A DNA stretch of 52,254 bases from an uncultured Candidatus Saccharibacteria bacterium. GTDB taxonomy: Bacteria; Patescibacteriota; Saccharimonadia; Saccharimonadales; Saccharimonadaceae. The stretch spans positions 1-52,254 of the forward strand of contig CAMVCL010000006.1 of the NCBI GenBank assembly GCA_947165975.1, read 5' to 3'. The notes under the pieces are model-generated. The model was not told the DNA's origin, did no database searches, and saw nothing but the letters and a program-made list of their open reading frames with translations. Position numbers and translations under genes: made by a program. Positions 14,046-23,248 of this stretch are shown here, piece by piece. The stretch's first letter is position 1. Each line of letters starts with the position of its first letter.

Positions 14046-15944
14046 TTAATAGCCGACTAGACACCGAATAGACTGTCCAATATTCTTTGACCACCCCATC
14101 GATGGGTACACGGACTTGTATGTAGGCCTAGGACCATCATATATACTCATGTTGTACGCCGAAAAACCATAACTAACAGTAGAAGTTAAATAGCGCCCCA
14201 GTCTACCTCTATCAACGACATTAGAGTTTTGAATTTCACCGGAATAGACGAAATTGTTTGGATATGAACGTATAGCATTTGATATTGGACCTGCTTCTGC
14301 GACATCTTCGTAAGATGGAGTTGAATCGCTGTCGTAATTAGCAGGTTTTTCCCCGTTATTCAGCCCGTTAACGATGAGGTTCCAATACTCATTGTTGGCC
14401 TCGTTGGTTTTGTCACTACCTCTCGGTAATCTCCAGCCCATAGGACAAAGCGAAGTAGTTTCTACAGATTGGTTGTTGACGTCGTATTGAGTGGTATCTG
14501 CAATAGCAGCAGCCCAAGTGTAAAAATTACCATATCCATACCATTGGTAGTAGATAGAGCTATCACTACCATTATAACTAGCTGTTAATGAACGATTATT
14601 GTTATCATTATTATAACGTGGCATGCGACTACTATAACTATAACTACTACCACCTGAGATTACATTTGTGGTAGTTCCATCTATACTATAGAGACTGTTT
14701 GGTAATGGTGGGGTAGTATCGTTAAAATTCGCATCTTCTGACTTAGCAAGGCCTGTAAACACACCGCCAAAAGCACCATTATTACTATGAGTATTGGATG
14801 GAGTAATGTTAGCATCATTACTTAACCTTAAGTTTTCTACCATCCAACATTTTCCATCAACCAATTTCGCAACAGCGTAAACATTGTTATCACGTATATC
14901 TGTTCTAGCTGTGACTTCACCTATACTCATAGCATTACAATCAGAAGATGTGAAGCTTTGCATGGAGCCAGCAGAAGCTACCCAGACTGGATAAAGGATT
15001 AAGCCATTAATAGAAACATTAACTCCTCCTGGTTCATTTGGATTAGTGGAGATGGTAGCTTGAGGACCATAAATAATGTCAGATGTATTCACCTTAGCAT
15101 CATATTTCGGTGACCAGCCAGCAAAGCCGTAACCTGGACGGGAATAGTTGTAGGCGGCAAGCAGTACTGTAGAATTCGTTGAAATATTATAGTACATACC
15201 ACTAACGCTGTAAGTTTTCGTTTGCCTACCAGCCCTAGTCGTAGCTGCAATAGGTTGAAAATCGTCACTTAGCATAGTACCTTCTACGTCATCAGCATTA
15301 GGAGCGTAACATATACTACGGGCGGGACAATCAGATGCAGCTAATGGAGCAACAGGTGCAGGCCCAGCAGCTGGGTGTATAAGAGTATACTTGACTTTAC
15401 CCAAATAATTACCAGCCAGTTGAGTAGAAGAGATGTTGGCTTTATAAGTAGCATTAACGGATAGACTACCAGTACCAGTAGAACTAGCATATGAGGCTAC
15501 TTTGGTATGAGCATTTGGTACTATATGGTAGTTACTGAAGGAGTTTTCTATAGTAGGAGTAGTACCTGATGTAGGATTAATCTTCATAGCCCAGAAGGAG
15601 TCTGTACCGGATGTATTAGTGGCTATATTAGTGCTTTGTCCTATCATATTATTATTACCAATAGTGTCATTAGAATAACCTACAGCATATAATGCAAAGC
15701 CCCCTGCATCATTACAGGACACTGACATAGTACTACCTGCTATTTCTGCGCTAGTACCATTTGGTACAGTGGCAGAATAATTACCTCCTCCTGTGGTAGA
15801 CATAGTACAAGATGCGGCTACTTTGACGGCGGCAGTAGCGGAGGTAGATGTAGCATTGGTATTGGCAGAACTTAAAGCACCGTATATCAAGATTGTAATT
15901 GCATGTAACCCCAATAAGATAACCAATTGTAACTTATTATGCAT
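14046..15944 (-). CDS. Secreted FISUMP / InlB-repeat protein (copy 2)
   Basis: 632 residues. The N-terminus has one hydrophobic helix (LVILLGLHAITILIYGAL), a signal peptide or anchor. An N-terminal domain homologous to copy 1 follows (SVSCNDAGGFALYAVGYSND; SNYHIVPNAHTKVASY; YLGKVKYTLIHPA). Around 270-330 is an InlB-type repeat (YSRPGYGFAGWSPKYDA ... LILYPVW). From about 350 is the FISUMP domain (TDIRDNNVYAVAKLVDGKCW, ENLRLSND, TSLCPMGWRLPRGSD, and QSIRCLVGY at the end). Cysteines are paired as expected for an exported, disulfide-containing protein. The promoter -10 is at 15979-15984. Surface or secreted; role in host contact inferred only. Confidence 0.85.
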   Translation of the reverse strand: MHNKLQLVILLGLHAITILIYGALSSANTNATSTSATAAVKVAASCTMSTTGGGNYSATVPNGTSAEIAGSTMSVSCNDAGGFALYAVGYSNDTIGNNNMIGQSTNIATNTSGTDSFWAMKINPTSGTTPTIENSFSNYHIVPNAHTKVASYASSTGTGSLSVNATYKANISSTQLAGNYLGKVKYTLIHPAAGPAPVAPLAASDCPARSICYAPNADDVEGTMLSDDFQPIAATTRAGRQTKTYSVSGMYYNISTNSTVLLAAYNYSRPGYGFAGWSPKYDAKVNTSDIIYGPQATISTNPNEPGGVNVSINGLILYPVWVASAGSMQSFTSSDCNAMSIGEVTARTDIRDNNVYAVAKLVDGKCWMVENLRLSNDANITPSNTHSNNGAFGGVFTGLAKSEDANFNDTTPPLPNSLYSIDGTTTNVISGGSSYSYSSRMPRYNNDNNNRSLTASYNGSDSSIYYQWYGYGNFYTWAAAIADTTQYDVNNQSVETTSLCPMGWRLPRGSDKTNEANNEYWNLIVNGLNNGEKPANYDSDSTPSYEDVAEAGPISNAIRSYPNNFVYSGEIQNSNVVDRGRLGRYLTSTVSYGFSAYNMSIYDGPRPTYKSVYPSMGWSKNIGQSIRCLVGY

Positions 15945-15978
15945 ATAATTTTGTCCCCATATTACCTTATATATTTTT

Positions 15979-15984
15979 ATTATA
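15979..15984 (-). promoter_or_regulatory. -10 box of FISUMP copy 2
   Basis: TGCTATAAT on the minus strand. The leader of about 27 nt contains AAGGTAATATGGGG (15955-15968), matching AAGGTAATAnnGG in the leader of copy 1. No -35 at consensus distance. Confidence 0.55.
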
Positions 15985-16011
15985 GCATAAACAATATGTA
16001 TTTATGACAAT

Positions 16012-16040
16012 TTGCGTGAAAGAAGTATTTGCGGTATGAT
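16012..16040 (+). promoter_or_regulatory. Promoter that fixes the start of the SufS-like gene
   Basis: TTGCGT (16012-16017), 17-base spacer, TATGAT (16035-16040). The codons at 16012-16047 are therefore promoter, and translation most likely begins at ATG 16048, 7 bases after the -10. Confidence 0.65.
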
Positions 16041-16047
16041 TAAACGT

Positions 16048-17211
16048 ATGAACGAATTTGATTATTTAGGTGAAAAAGATATTTATCTTGATTCCGCATG
16101 CCAAAGCCTGCGCCCACGTCCGGTCATTGAAGCAATTAATGCTTATTACACAAAGCATAATTCTTGTGGTGAACGTGTTAAATATAAGTGGGGTATCGAA
16201 ACTGACGAGAAAGTCGAAGCCACACGTAAAAAAGTTATTAAATTTTTAAAATTACCGGCTCGTAAATATACTGTTTCTTTTACGCTTAACACAACTTATG
16301 GCATCAATCTTATACTGAGTCAATTAAATCCAAAGCATTTTAAAAAGATCATGACTAGTGAAATCGAGCACAATTCGCCATTCTTAAGCTCAATTGCCTT
16401 TAGTCAACGCACTAAATTGCCACGTGAAGTAATGAAACGCGAGGAAGATGGTTCGATTGATTTAGATGACTACAACTTCGAGAAGGCAGTTGTAGTGGTT
16501 AATTGTGCCTCAAATTTTGATGGCAGAAAATTACTGAACATCAAAGAACTTACCAAGGCCGTGCATAAAGCTGGGGGCATCCTAATTATTGACGCAGCAC
16601 AAGCTATGGCACATTCTACCGATATAATCAGGAACGTCGAAGTTGATGCAATTTGTTTTTCAGCACACAAATTATACGCTCCGTCACTAGGCGTAATCGT
16701 CTGGCAAAGCGACCTAGCCGAAAAGATGGATGTCGGTTTTGTGGGCGGCGGCATGGTAGATGACGTTAACAAAGATTCTTATCTATTATCTGCAGAAGGG
16801 AAGGAACATCGTTATACAAGGTTTGAAGCTGGTTTGCAGGCTTGGGGTGAGATTGTTGGATTCGGCGCCGCACTTGATTGGCTAAATGGCGTATCCAAAA
16901 AGGATTGGAAAAATCTGGAAGACAACACCAGGGAATTATATGACTTTCTAGATAGCTCCGACAAAGTTCGTCTAGTCAATCGCGAAGCAAATCCTACTAT
17001 GTCTTTCTATGTAGAGGGTATCGACTCGCATATGCTTGGTAATGCTTTGTCGCGTGATAATATTATGGCTCGTACTGGATATTTTTGTGCGCATTATTAT
17101 TTAGACCATGTAATGAAGTTTCCACCGTTAATTAGATTTTCTCTTGGTTTACACAACCGACCTAAGGATATTGAAATAGTCAAAAACGAATTATCGAAAA
17201 TTGTTAAATAA
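16048..17211 (+). CDS. Class V aminotransferase, SufS/CsdA-like cysteine desulfurase
   Basis: 387 residues from ATG 16048 (MNEFDYLGEKDIYLDSACQS). PLP-enzyme blocks: FTLNTTYGINLI (about 75), the EIEHNSPF segment (about 110), IIDAAQAMAH (Asp binds the PLP ring nitrogen, about 182), FSAHKLYAPS (Schiff-base Lys, about 207), and GYFCAHYY near residue 350, whose Cys would carry the persulfide. Such enzymes supply sulfur for Fe-S clusters or tRNA thiolation. No SufU, SufE or IscU partner is adjacent, so the acceptor is unknown. A second desulfurase of the IscS/NifS branch lies at 49276-50535. Confidence 0.82.
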   Translation: MNEFDYLGEKDIYLDSACQSLRPRPVIEAINAYYTKHNSCGERVKYKWGIETDEKVEATRKKVIKFLKLPARKYTVSFTLNTTYGINLILSQLNPKHFKKIMTSEIEHNSPFLSSIAFSQRTKLPREVMKREEDGSIDLDDYNFEKAVVVVNCASNFDGRKLLNIKELTKAVHKAGGILIIDAAQAMAHSTDIIRNVEVDAICFSAHKLYAPSLGVIVWQSDLAEKMDVGFVGGGMVDDVNKDSYLLSAEGKEHRYTRFEAGLQAWGEIVGFGAALDWLNGVSKKDWKNLEDNTRELYDFLDSSDKVRLVNREANPTMSFYVEGIDSHMLGNALSRDNIMARTGYFCAHYYLDHVMKFPPLIRFSLGLHNRPKDIEIVKNELSKIVK

Positions 17212-17235
17212 TTTTCTATTCTGCTTATGCTGTGC

Positions 17236-17241
17236 TATAAT
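17236..17241 (+). promoter_or_regulatory. -10 box of the InlB-repeat surface protein gene
   Basis: TGCTATAAT with TG at 17233-17234. About 57 nt of leader follow, containing GGAGGTAAC (17279-17287) and CGAGG just before ATG 17305. Confidence 0.5.
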
Positions 17242-17304
17242 TATTTTGAGCGTTTCGTATTATTTTAATATGAGCGTGGAGGTAACTAAAAAAGTAACGA
17301 GGTT

Positions 17305-18735
17305 ATGGTGTCAAAACTATTCAGTTTATACCGAGTATGTTTGATGGTTATTGTAACTTTGTTAGGTGGGCAGCTGTTTTTCAGTTTGCCGGTTTTTGGT
17401 GCAACGGATTCGACTATTACCATCAGTCTCAGTGCTTTACCTTCTCTTGATTTGACCCCCAATTCATTTGGTCAAGTTTCGCAGTCGGTCGAGGTGACGT
17501 CCGATAACTATACTGGGTGCACTACCACATTGACTAATCCTTCTTCGGATACGAACCTAGTTAATTCTTCTGATGCAACTCTCACTATTCCAACAATAAC
17601 TCTACCTAGCGGAAGCACCTCAATTACTGGCGATGATTTTGAATTTGGCTATGGGGTCAGTTTGGATGCTACAAATTTCGTACCTGCGCCAACGGACTCT
17701 ACTCCATTATTAATTGGTAGTAATACTACTGCTGGTACTGCTTCGTATGCCTTAACGTTTGGGGCTAAGATTTTGCCCGAAACCGTACCTGGCAGCTACA
17801 GTAAAACATTCGTCGTAATGGCCGTCGCAAAGAATCCGCAGTATTCCATAGACTTTAATCAAAATACTGCTGACACAGTAAATGATATGCCTAGTGATAT
17901 AGCAACTACTATTTCTGATACCGGAAGTATAGTTTTGCCAGATAACGTACCAACAAGAAGTGGTTATTTATTCCAAGGATGGGACGAAAACAGTTCCGCC
18001 ACTACCGCGACTTATCCAGTTGGGAGTACTAATGTTTTATCACTTGACCCTACTCAAGCAAACGCAATCACGCTCTATGCTGTCTGGATAATTGCTCGTC
18101 CTATTACTTATATTAATTTAACTGATAATGATTTTCCAGCTGTAATTGCTGACGGTAGCGATTTGCAAATTACTACGATTGATGCACAGATATCTGGGTT
18201 CAATATTACTATGGGTGGGACTACTTTAGTGTCTAATACAGATTATACTTATTCTAATGGCGTATTAACGGTGTTTAATGTGACTGACAGTTTGACTATT
18301 GAAGCAATTACCCAAACTGCGGACTATACAGAAATATTCCCGCCAGATCCTAGCTCGTCAAGTGCATCGGCTACGACTTCGCTCAATTTGAACGTAGCTG
18401 ATTATCAAACTAAGACTTTTGAATATATTAATAATTCTGGCAGACCAATTTCTGCAGTACGAATGGAAATTGTTTATTCGAAAGCTAATAACGGTGGTAC
18501 CACTTCGCAGTATATTACTGGTAAACTAATATTTAATGGTGTGACTCATACTGGCGGACAAATCTCAGTACCGAAGCAGAAAGCTACAAACGCTACATTA
18601 TTTATCGCCGACTTCAACAACCTAAATATTCCTTCTGATTCGGGCCTCAGCTTTACAATCGATGCGATTGACAGTAGTTTTACAAGTAGCATTACGATTG
18701 TTAGCCAAATTATTACAATTACTTATGGGAACTAG
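17305..18735 (+). CDS. Secreted InlB-repeat surface protein
   Basis: 476 residues. A signal peptide (VCLMVIVTLLGGQLFFSLPV, FGA cleavage region) precedes a beta-rich, Thr/Ser/Asn-rich N-terminal domain. Its ITISLSALPSLDLTPNSF and later GAKILPETVPGSYSKTFVV segments resemble the N-terminal domain of the right-edge FISUMP protein. An InlB / Listeria-Bacteroides repeat covers about 186-268 (VPTRSGYLFQGWDENS ... ITLYAVWI). The C-terminal 120 residues form another beta-domain with no FISUMP signature. Only one or two cysteines. No wall-sorting motif. Likely surface-exposed; function inferred only from domain type. Confidence 0.75.
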   Translation: MVSKLFSLYRVCLMVIVTLLGGQLFFSLPVFGATDSTITISLSALPSLDLTPNSFGQVSQSVEVTSDNYTGCTTTLTNPSSDTNLVNSSDATLTIPTITLPSGSTSITGDDFEFGYGVSLDATNFVPAPTDSTPLLIGSNTTAGTASYALTFGAKILPETVPGSYSKTFVVMAVAKNPQYSIDFNQNTADTVNDMPSDIATTISDTGSIVLPDNVPTRSGYLFQGWDENSSATTATYPVGSTNVLSLDPTQANAITLYAVWIIARPITYINLTDNDFPAVIADGSDLQITTIDAQISGFNITMGGTTLVSNTDYTYSNGVLTVFNVTDSLTIEAITQTADYTEIFPPDPSSSSASATTSLNLNVADYQTKTFEYINNSGRPISAVRMEIVYSKANNGGTTSQYITGKLIFNGVTHTGGQISVPKQKATNATLFIADFNNLNIPSDSGLSFTIDAIDSSFTSSITIVSQIITITYGN

Positions 18736-18782
18736 ATAACTTTTGTCACTAATGGTTAATATGTGATAATATATAATATATT

Positions 18783-19832
18783 ATGGTCTGTATAGCTGCA
18801 TTTATTATTTTGGCGATTGTGGGTGTATTCGTAGCGATCGTTTCAATATTTAAACCAAAACTATGGAAATCTTATACTAAGGCCCTCAAGAAAGCATGGG
18901 GGTGTTTATGGAAAAAGGTTCGTTTACAAAAATGCGAAACTGGATTTAAAGACGATGTTAAGAATACCTTGCTCAGTAGAATAATGCTAAAACATCCAAA
19001 ATGGGTGAAGCCATTATCCGTCATCATCGAGATATTATCGGTTATTATTGTAGTTGTAGTCGTATGGGCAATTCTAACTGCAATCAAATCTTTGCTAGCA
19101 ATCTGGACACTTGGTTCTTGCAATGTTACAAAGCCTTCTGCTTGCGCATTAGGGGCTGAGGTATGCTCAATTGATGAATCTGAGCCAACCAACATCCTGG
19201 AAGCCACCGGCCGTTGGTTTACGGAATGGGGCGAGGTATTTGAAGCTATTCCTGAAAAATTTAAAACTTATAATGCCGACAACTACGATTTTGAATATAT
19301 TAATGTGGGCGAAAACAGTGGAACTTCGGCTGTTATTGATATCTTCGACCCAGGTTGCTCTGTTTGTATGATTTCATATCGCAATCAAAAAGAAGCTGGG
19401 TTCTTTAACGAACGCAACGTACGCTTGGTTCCTTTTGCGATTCAAGGAGACGATGATACTTATAAGTTCAAGAATTCCGAAATCATTGTCCGCTTCATGT
19501 TCGCTGCAAATAAAATAAAGTCTGCATATGCTGTTGCGATTATCGATAAGATCTTTACTGGCAAAAACAGTGAAGATATTTCTTACCAAAATAAATTTAA
19601 TGAAGATTATTCAAGTGATGAAGCCACTAAGAAACTCGAAAGTTGGCTTAAGGACGCCGGTGCCTCTAAGAAAGAGATCGAGTCAATAAAACAGGACGCT
19701 TTTAGTGATGAAATCTCTGAGATCCTATCTAAGAATCGTAATATCGTCGAAAATGAACTCAAAGTTAAAGGTATCCCAACCATGATTCTCGATGGCAAAA
19801 AACACACTGGACTTTGGGAAGCTAATCAATAG
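18783..19832 (+). CDS. Membrane-anchored thioredoxin-fold (DsbA/DsbG-like) protein
   Basis: 349 residues. Two hydrophobic segments (about 2-24 and 79-104, IEILSVIIVVVVVWAILTAI) place the C-terminal domain outside the membrane. That domain has a CxxC redox site in IFDPGCSVCMIS (about 192), a long helical insertion, and a cis-Pro loop near the end (KVKGIPTMILDG), as in DsbA-like thioredoxin folds. It probably makes or repairs disulfides in exported proteins; the Cys-containing FISUMP proteins nearby are possible clients, which is inference. TATAAT at 18772-18777 lies 5 bases before the start, suggesting a leaderless message. Confidence 0.7.
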   Translation: MVCIAAFIILAIVGVFVAIVSIFKPKLWKSYTKALKKAWGCLWKKVRLQKCETGFKDDVKNTLLSRIMLKHPKWVKPLSVIIEILSVIIVVVVVWAILTAIKSLLAIWTLGSCNVTKPSACALGAEVCSIDESEPTNILEATGRWFTEWGEVFEAIPEKFKTYNADNYDFEYINVGENSGTSAVIDIFDPGCSVCMISYRNQKEAGFFNERNVRLVPFAIQGDDDTYKFKNSEIIVRFMFAANKIKSAYAVAIIDKIFTGKNSEDISYQNKFNEDYSSDEATKKLESWLKDAGASKKEIESIKQDAFSDEISEILSKNRNIVENELKVKGIPTMILDGKKHTGLWEANQ

Positions 19833-19968
19833 CTGTTTGTAAAAATTACAACATTTTTAGCATTACCGATGTTATTTAGGTGGAAAACTTTTAAAAATAA
19901 TTCTTGACTTTACGTAGGTTTAGATATAATATAATAATAATACTATATATTAGACAGGATGCGAGGTG

Positions 19969-20487
19969 ATGTCTGAAATACCAGAAAAACAAATAAAAAG
20001 ATTGCGAAGCTTATTAAGTGAAGCTGAGACTAATTTATCGGCGGCGAAAGAGCTCTTAATTTCCATACTTGGTGACGGTGAGACTATTTCTGCGCCACGC
20101 GAAACTGTTGTTTCGGGCCCAGATGGCAAAATTATTGAGGGCATATTCGACGGCCAGATTATGATTGGCCCAGATGGCAAGAATTACCCAGTGCCAGCCA
20201 ACTATGCCTCAAAGTCTAAATTAGTTGAAGGTGATATTATGAAATTAACTATCACTGAAGAAGGGAAGTTCCTTTATAAGCAGATAGGCCCAGTCGAACG
20301 TAAAACTGTGATTGGCACTTTGACTCACCATGATGACAAGTATTTTGTTGAAGTAGCCGGCAAAGAATATCAAATCCTTTATGCCTCAGTGACCTATTTC
20401 CACCTGCGCGAAGGTTCGCAGGTTTCCGTAACGATTCCTGCCAAAAACGATGAAGCTACTTGGGCAGCCGTAGAAGCCGCATTGTAA
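19969..20487 (+). CDS. Conserved hypothetical protein upstream of dnaX
   Basis: 172 residues. ATG 19969 is preferred over GTG 19966; AGGA at 19957-19960 gives good spacing. Residues 1-35 form a helical or coiled-coil segment. Two similar motifs follow (VVSGPDGKIIEGIFDGQ and IMIGPDGKNYPVPANYASKS), then a beta-rich domain with YKQIGPVERKTVIGTL and a final IPAKNDEATWAAVEAAL. No cysteines, no membrane segment. It looks like a soluble, conserved CPR protein, possibly nucleic-acid-binding by its small beta-barrel look, but no function can be assigned. A strong terminator follows. Confidence 0.65.
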   Translation: MSEIPEKQIKRLRSLLSEAETNLSAAKELLISILGDGETISAPRETVVSGPDGKIIEGIFDGQIMIGPDGKNYPVPANYASKSKLVEGDIMKLTITEEGKFLYKQIGPVERKTVIGTLTHHDDKYFVEVAGKEYQILYASVTYFHLREGSQVSVTIPAKNDEATWAAVEAAL

Positions 20488-20494
20488 ACATTTG

Positions 20495-20515
20495 CCGCCC
20501 TCTGGGCGGTTTTTT
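20495..20515 (+). terminator. Intrinsic terminator before dnaX
   Basis: CCGCCC (20495-20500), TCT loop, GGGCGG (20504-20509), T-run to 20515. Confidence 0.9.
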
Positions 20516-20557
20516 GTTGTTTATATGTTCGTCTTGTAACGTGCTATAATTATAGAT

Positions 20558-21877
20558 ATGAAGGCGCTGTATAGAAAATATCGTCCAGTAAAACTTTCGG
20601 ATGTAGTTGGTCAAGAGCAAGTTTGTGCTCCACTCGAAAATTCTTTAAAGCAAAACAAGGTTGGTCACGCCTATCTTTTTGTTGGTCCTAGGGGATGCGG
20701 CAAAACTTCTGTAGCACGAATTTTTGCTCACGAGGTAAACGGCTTTAAATACGAAATCGAAGATGAATATATCGATATTATTGAGATTGATGGAGCATCT
20801 AATCGTGGTATCGAAAACATCCGTGAACTACGCGAGAAAGTAATGATCGCACCGACCGTTGGTAAATATAAAATATATATTATTGATGAAGTTCATATGT
20901 TAACCAGGGAAGCTTTCAATGCATTATTGAAGACTCTAGAAGAACCACCGAAACACGCGATTTTTATTATGGCTACTACGGACGTATATAAAGTTCCTGT
21001 TACTATCACCTCGCGAGCACAAACTTACACGTTTAAATTAGCTGACAGAGATGTGATGTTTAAATACCTACGACAGATTGCCGACCAGGAGAAGATCAAG
21101 ATCACCGATGATGCGCTTTCTATTATTGTAAAGCGTGGTGGAGGGTCGTTTAGGGATTCTTTGTCGCTACTTGATCAAATCTCTTCTCTTTCATCTCAAG
21201 AAATCACGAAGGATATGGTCGTTGAAGCAATGGGCTTGCCACAAGATGAGACTATAGCTAATCTATTAGCTGAATACGTCCAAGGTAACGTTGTAAATAT
21301 TACAACAATTATGAAAGACTTGCTGGCCTCTGGTGTAAAACCGGAGACACTAGCGGAAGAATTAATCGAGACGATTATTGACAAGCCAGAAACAGTGCTT
21401 TTGCCACTTTTATCGAGCTTAACTAGCGTGAAAGCTCCATTTGCCGACGCTAAACTTCTAGTTGCACTTACTGAACGAATCGAAAATTCCAAAAAATTAG
21501 ATACCGCCACCCCCGCAATTAATACCACAACCACACAATCCAACACGACTACCGTTCAGACAATCTTCAACTGGGATGATTTCCTTAATCGGGTACATGA
21601 TGCCAGCGAGGCGATTTATTCACAACTTATCAAAACTACACATCGATTCAACAATGGTTTACTCGAGATATTTCCTAAGAGAAACATTGTAAAGAATATT
21701 TTATCTCGTGAAAATAATCTGAAAGTATTAAATCAGATTGCTGGACAATCTGTCAGAATCAAGATTCATGCCGCAGATAAACTTCCTGATGATGTCAAAA
21801 AAGATGCAATGCTTGAACAAATATCTGATATAATGGGGGGAGAGGTTCAAAATGACGGAGGAGGTAACCCATTCTAA
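20558..21877 (+). CDS. dnaX: DNA polymerase III subunit gamma/tau, lacking the zinc module
   Basis: 439 residues. AAA+ clamp-loader ATPase: LYRKYRPVKLSDVVGQEQV, Walker A FVGPRGCGKTS (about 44-54), Walker B YIIDEVHML (about 107), LLKTLEEPPKHAIFI, and TSRAQTY for the arginine finger. Between Walker A and IEIDGASN, the usual CxnCxxCxxC zinc module is absent: only HEVNGFKYEIEDEYID is left. The C-terminus (340-439) keeps a tau-like domain. Leaderless start: TGCTATAAT, ATG 7 bases later. The end overlaps dnaB by 26 bases, so the two replication genes are coupled. Confidence 0.93.
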   Translation: MKALYRKYRPVKLSDVVGQEQVCAPLENSLKQNKVGHAYLFVGPRGCGKTSVARIFAHEVNGFKYEIEDEYIDIIEIDGASNRGIENIRELREKVMIAPTVGKYKIYIIDEVHMLTREAFNALLKTLEEPPKHAIFIMATTDVYKVPVTITSRAQTYTFKLADRDVMFKYLRQIADQEKIKITDDALSIIVKRGGGSFRDSLSLLDQISSLSSQEITKDMVVEAMGLPQDETIANLLAEYVQGNVVNITTIMKDLLASGVKPETLAEELIETIIDKPETVLLPLLSSLTSVKAPFADAKLLVALTERIENSKKLDTATPAINTTTTQSNTTTVQTIFNWDDFLNRVHDASEAIYSQLIKTTHRFNNGLLEIFPKRNIVKNILSRENNLKVLNQIAGQSVRIKIHAADKLPDDVKKDAMLEQISDIMGGEVQNDGGGNPF

Positions 21878-23213
21878 AAATAGTGGTCGCGTACCACCGC
21901 AAGATGTCGTAGCTGAGAAATCATTGCTCGGTGCGATTATGCTTTCTGATGCTATCTTGCCAGATATCCTGACGATTCTTAGACCAACTGATTTTTATGA
22001 AAAACGACATGAAATAATCTTCAATGTTATGTCGCAACTCTATGACGAACATAAACCAATTGATTTACTTACTCTGACTTCTGCCTTGAAATCCAGGAAA
22101 TTACTTAAGGATGTCGGTGGCGCTACTTATTTAGCCGAACTTTCTAATTTCGTTCCTGCAGCTTCACATGCTAAGGCTTACGCTGAAATAGTCGAACGCG
22201 CTTCAGTCAGACGTCGGTTAATCAAGGCTGGGACAGAAATAGCCAATAAGGCCTTTGAAGAAGATGCCGAAGTCGACAGCTTAATCGGCGCTGCTGAACG
22301 AGATTTGTTTGAAGTCTCTGATAAGATTGTAAAGAGCGATTATATACCGATGAGCGAACTACTGGCTGATGCTTTTGACCGTATCGAAGAATTACATAAA
22401 AATAAAGGTGCATTGCGCGGACTCAAGACTGGATTTCGCGACCTTGACAAAAAAACTGCTGGTTTTCAAAAAGGCGATCTAATAATCGTCGGTGCTCGCC
22501 CAGCCATGGGTAAAACGACTTTTGCTCAGAATCTTGCGTATAATATTGCTAGCATCAATAAAAAAGGCGTGTTATTTTTCTCAATGGAGATGGCGGCGAA
22601 CGAGATTCTCGATCGAATCATTTCGGATGTTTCTGGCGTCGATAACTGGAAGATGCGTACAGGTAATTTATCTGACGAAGAATTTCAGAAGATTGGCGAT
22701 GCGCTTAGCGAACTTGACGAAGTACCAATTTATATTGACGATACTAGCTCTATGACCATCGTAGAACTTCGTAATAAAGCGCGTCGCGCTATGCACGATC
22801 ACGATATTGGTATCGTGATCGTAGATTACCTACAGCTAATTGCTGGTTCAGATCGTTACGCAGGGAATCGCGTACAGGAAGTCACAGAGATTTCGCGTGG
22901 TCTTAAAATCTTGGCTCGTGAGCTACAAATACCAGTAGTTGCTCTGGCGCAGCTATCACGTAATGTAACTGGCAGAGAGGACCCGCGTCCGGTTTTATCA
23001 GATTTACGTGAATCTGGCTCAATCGAGCAGGATGCCGACCTTGTGATGTTCTTACATCGACCAGACTACTACAAGCAAAATGACGATAACTATGAAGAAA
23101 CTCATATCACTGAACTAATCGTAGCGAAACATCGTCATGGCGCTGTTGGTAAAATCGAATTATATTTCCATCCAGAATTACTCAGATTCATGTCTCTCGA
23201 CAAAGAACACTAG
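21852..23213 (+). CDS. dnaB: Replicative DNA helicase DnaB
   Basis: 453 residues. N-terminal helical collar domain (VPPQDVVAEKSLLGAIMLSD; FYEKRHEIIFNVMSQLYDE), linker, then the RecA-like domain: LKTGFRDLDKKTAGFQKGDL, Walker A GARPAMGKTTFAQN, catalytic Glu in FFSMEMA, Walker B IVIVDYLQLI, and the arginine region SDLRESGSIEQDADLVMFLH. Standard length, no intein. Starts inside the dnaX 3' end with a GGGGAGAGG ribosome site. Unwinds DNA at the replication fork and contacts the clamp loader encoded by dnaX. Confidence 0.96.
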   Translation: MTEEVTHSKNSGRVPPQDVVAEKSLLGAIMLSDAILPDILTILRPTDFYEKRHEIIFNVMSQLYDEHKPIDLLTLTSALKSRKLLKDVGGATYLAELSNFVPAASHAKAYAEIVERASVRRRLIKAGTEIANKAFEEDAEVDSLIGAAERDLFEVSDKIVKSDYIPMSELLADAFDRIEELHKNKGALRGLKTGFRDLDKKTAGFQKGDLIIVGARPAMGKTTFAQNLAYNIASINKKGVLFFSMEMAANEILDRIISDVSGVDNWKMRTGNLSDEEFQKIGDALSELDEVPIYIDDTSSMTIVELRNKARRAMHDHDIGIVIVDYLQLIAGSDRYAGNRVQEVTEISRGLKILARELQIPVVALAQLSRNVTGREDPRPVLSDLRESGSIEQDADLVMFLHRPDYYKQNDDNYEETHITELIVAKHRHGAVGKIELYFHPELLRFMSLDKEH

Positions 23214-23248
23214 TATTATTTTGGTTCTGTTTATGATATAATTATTTT

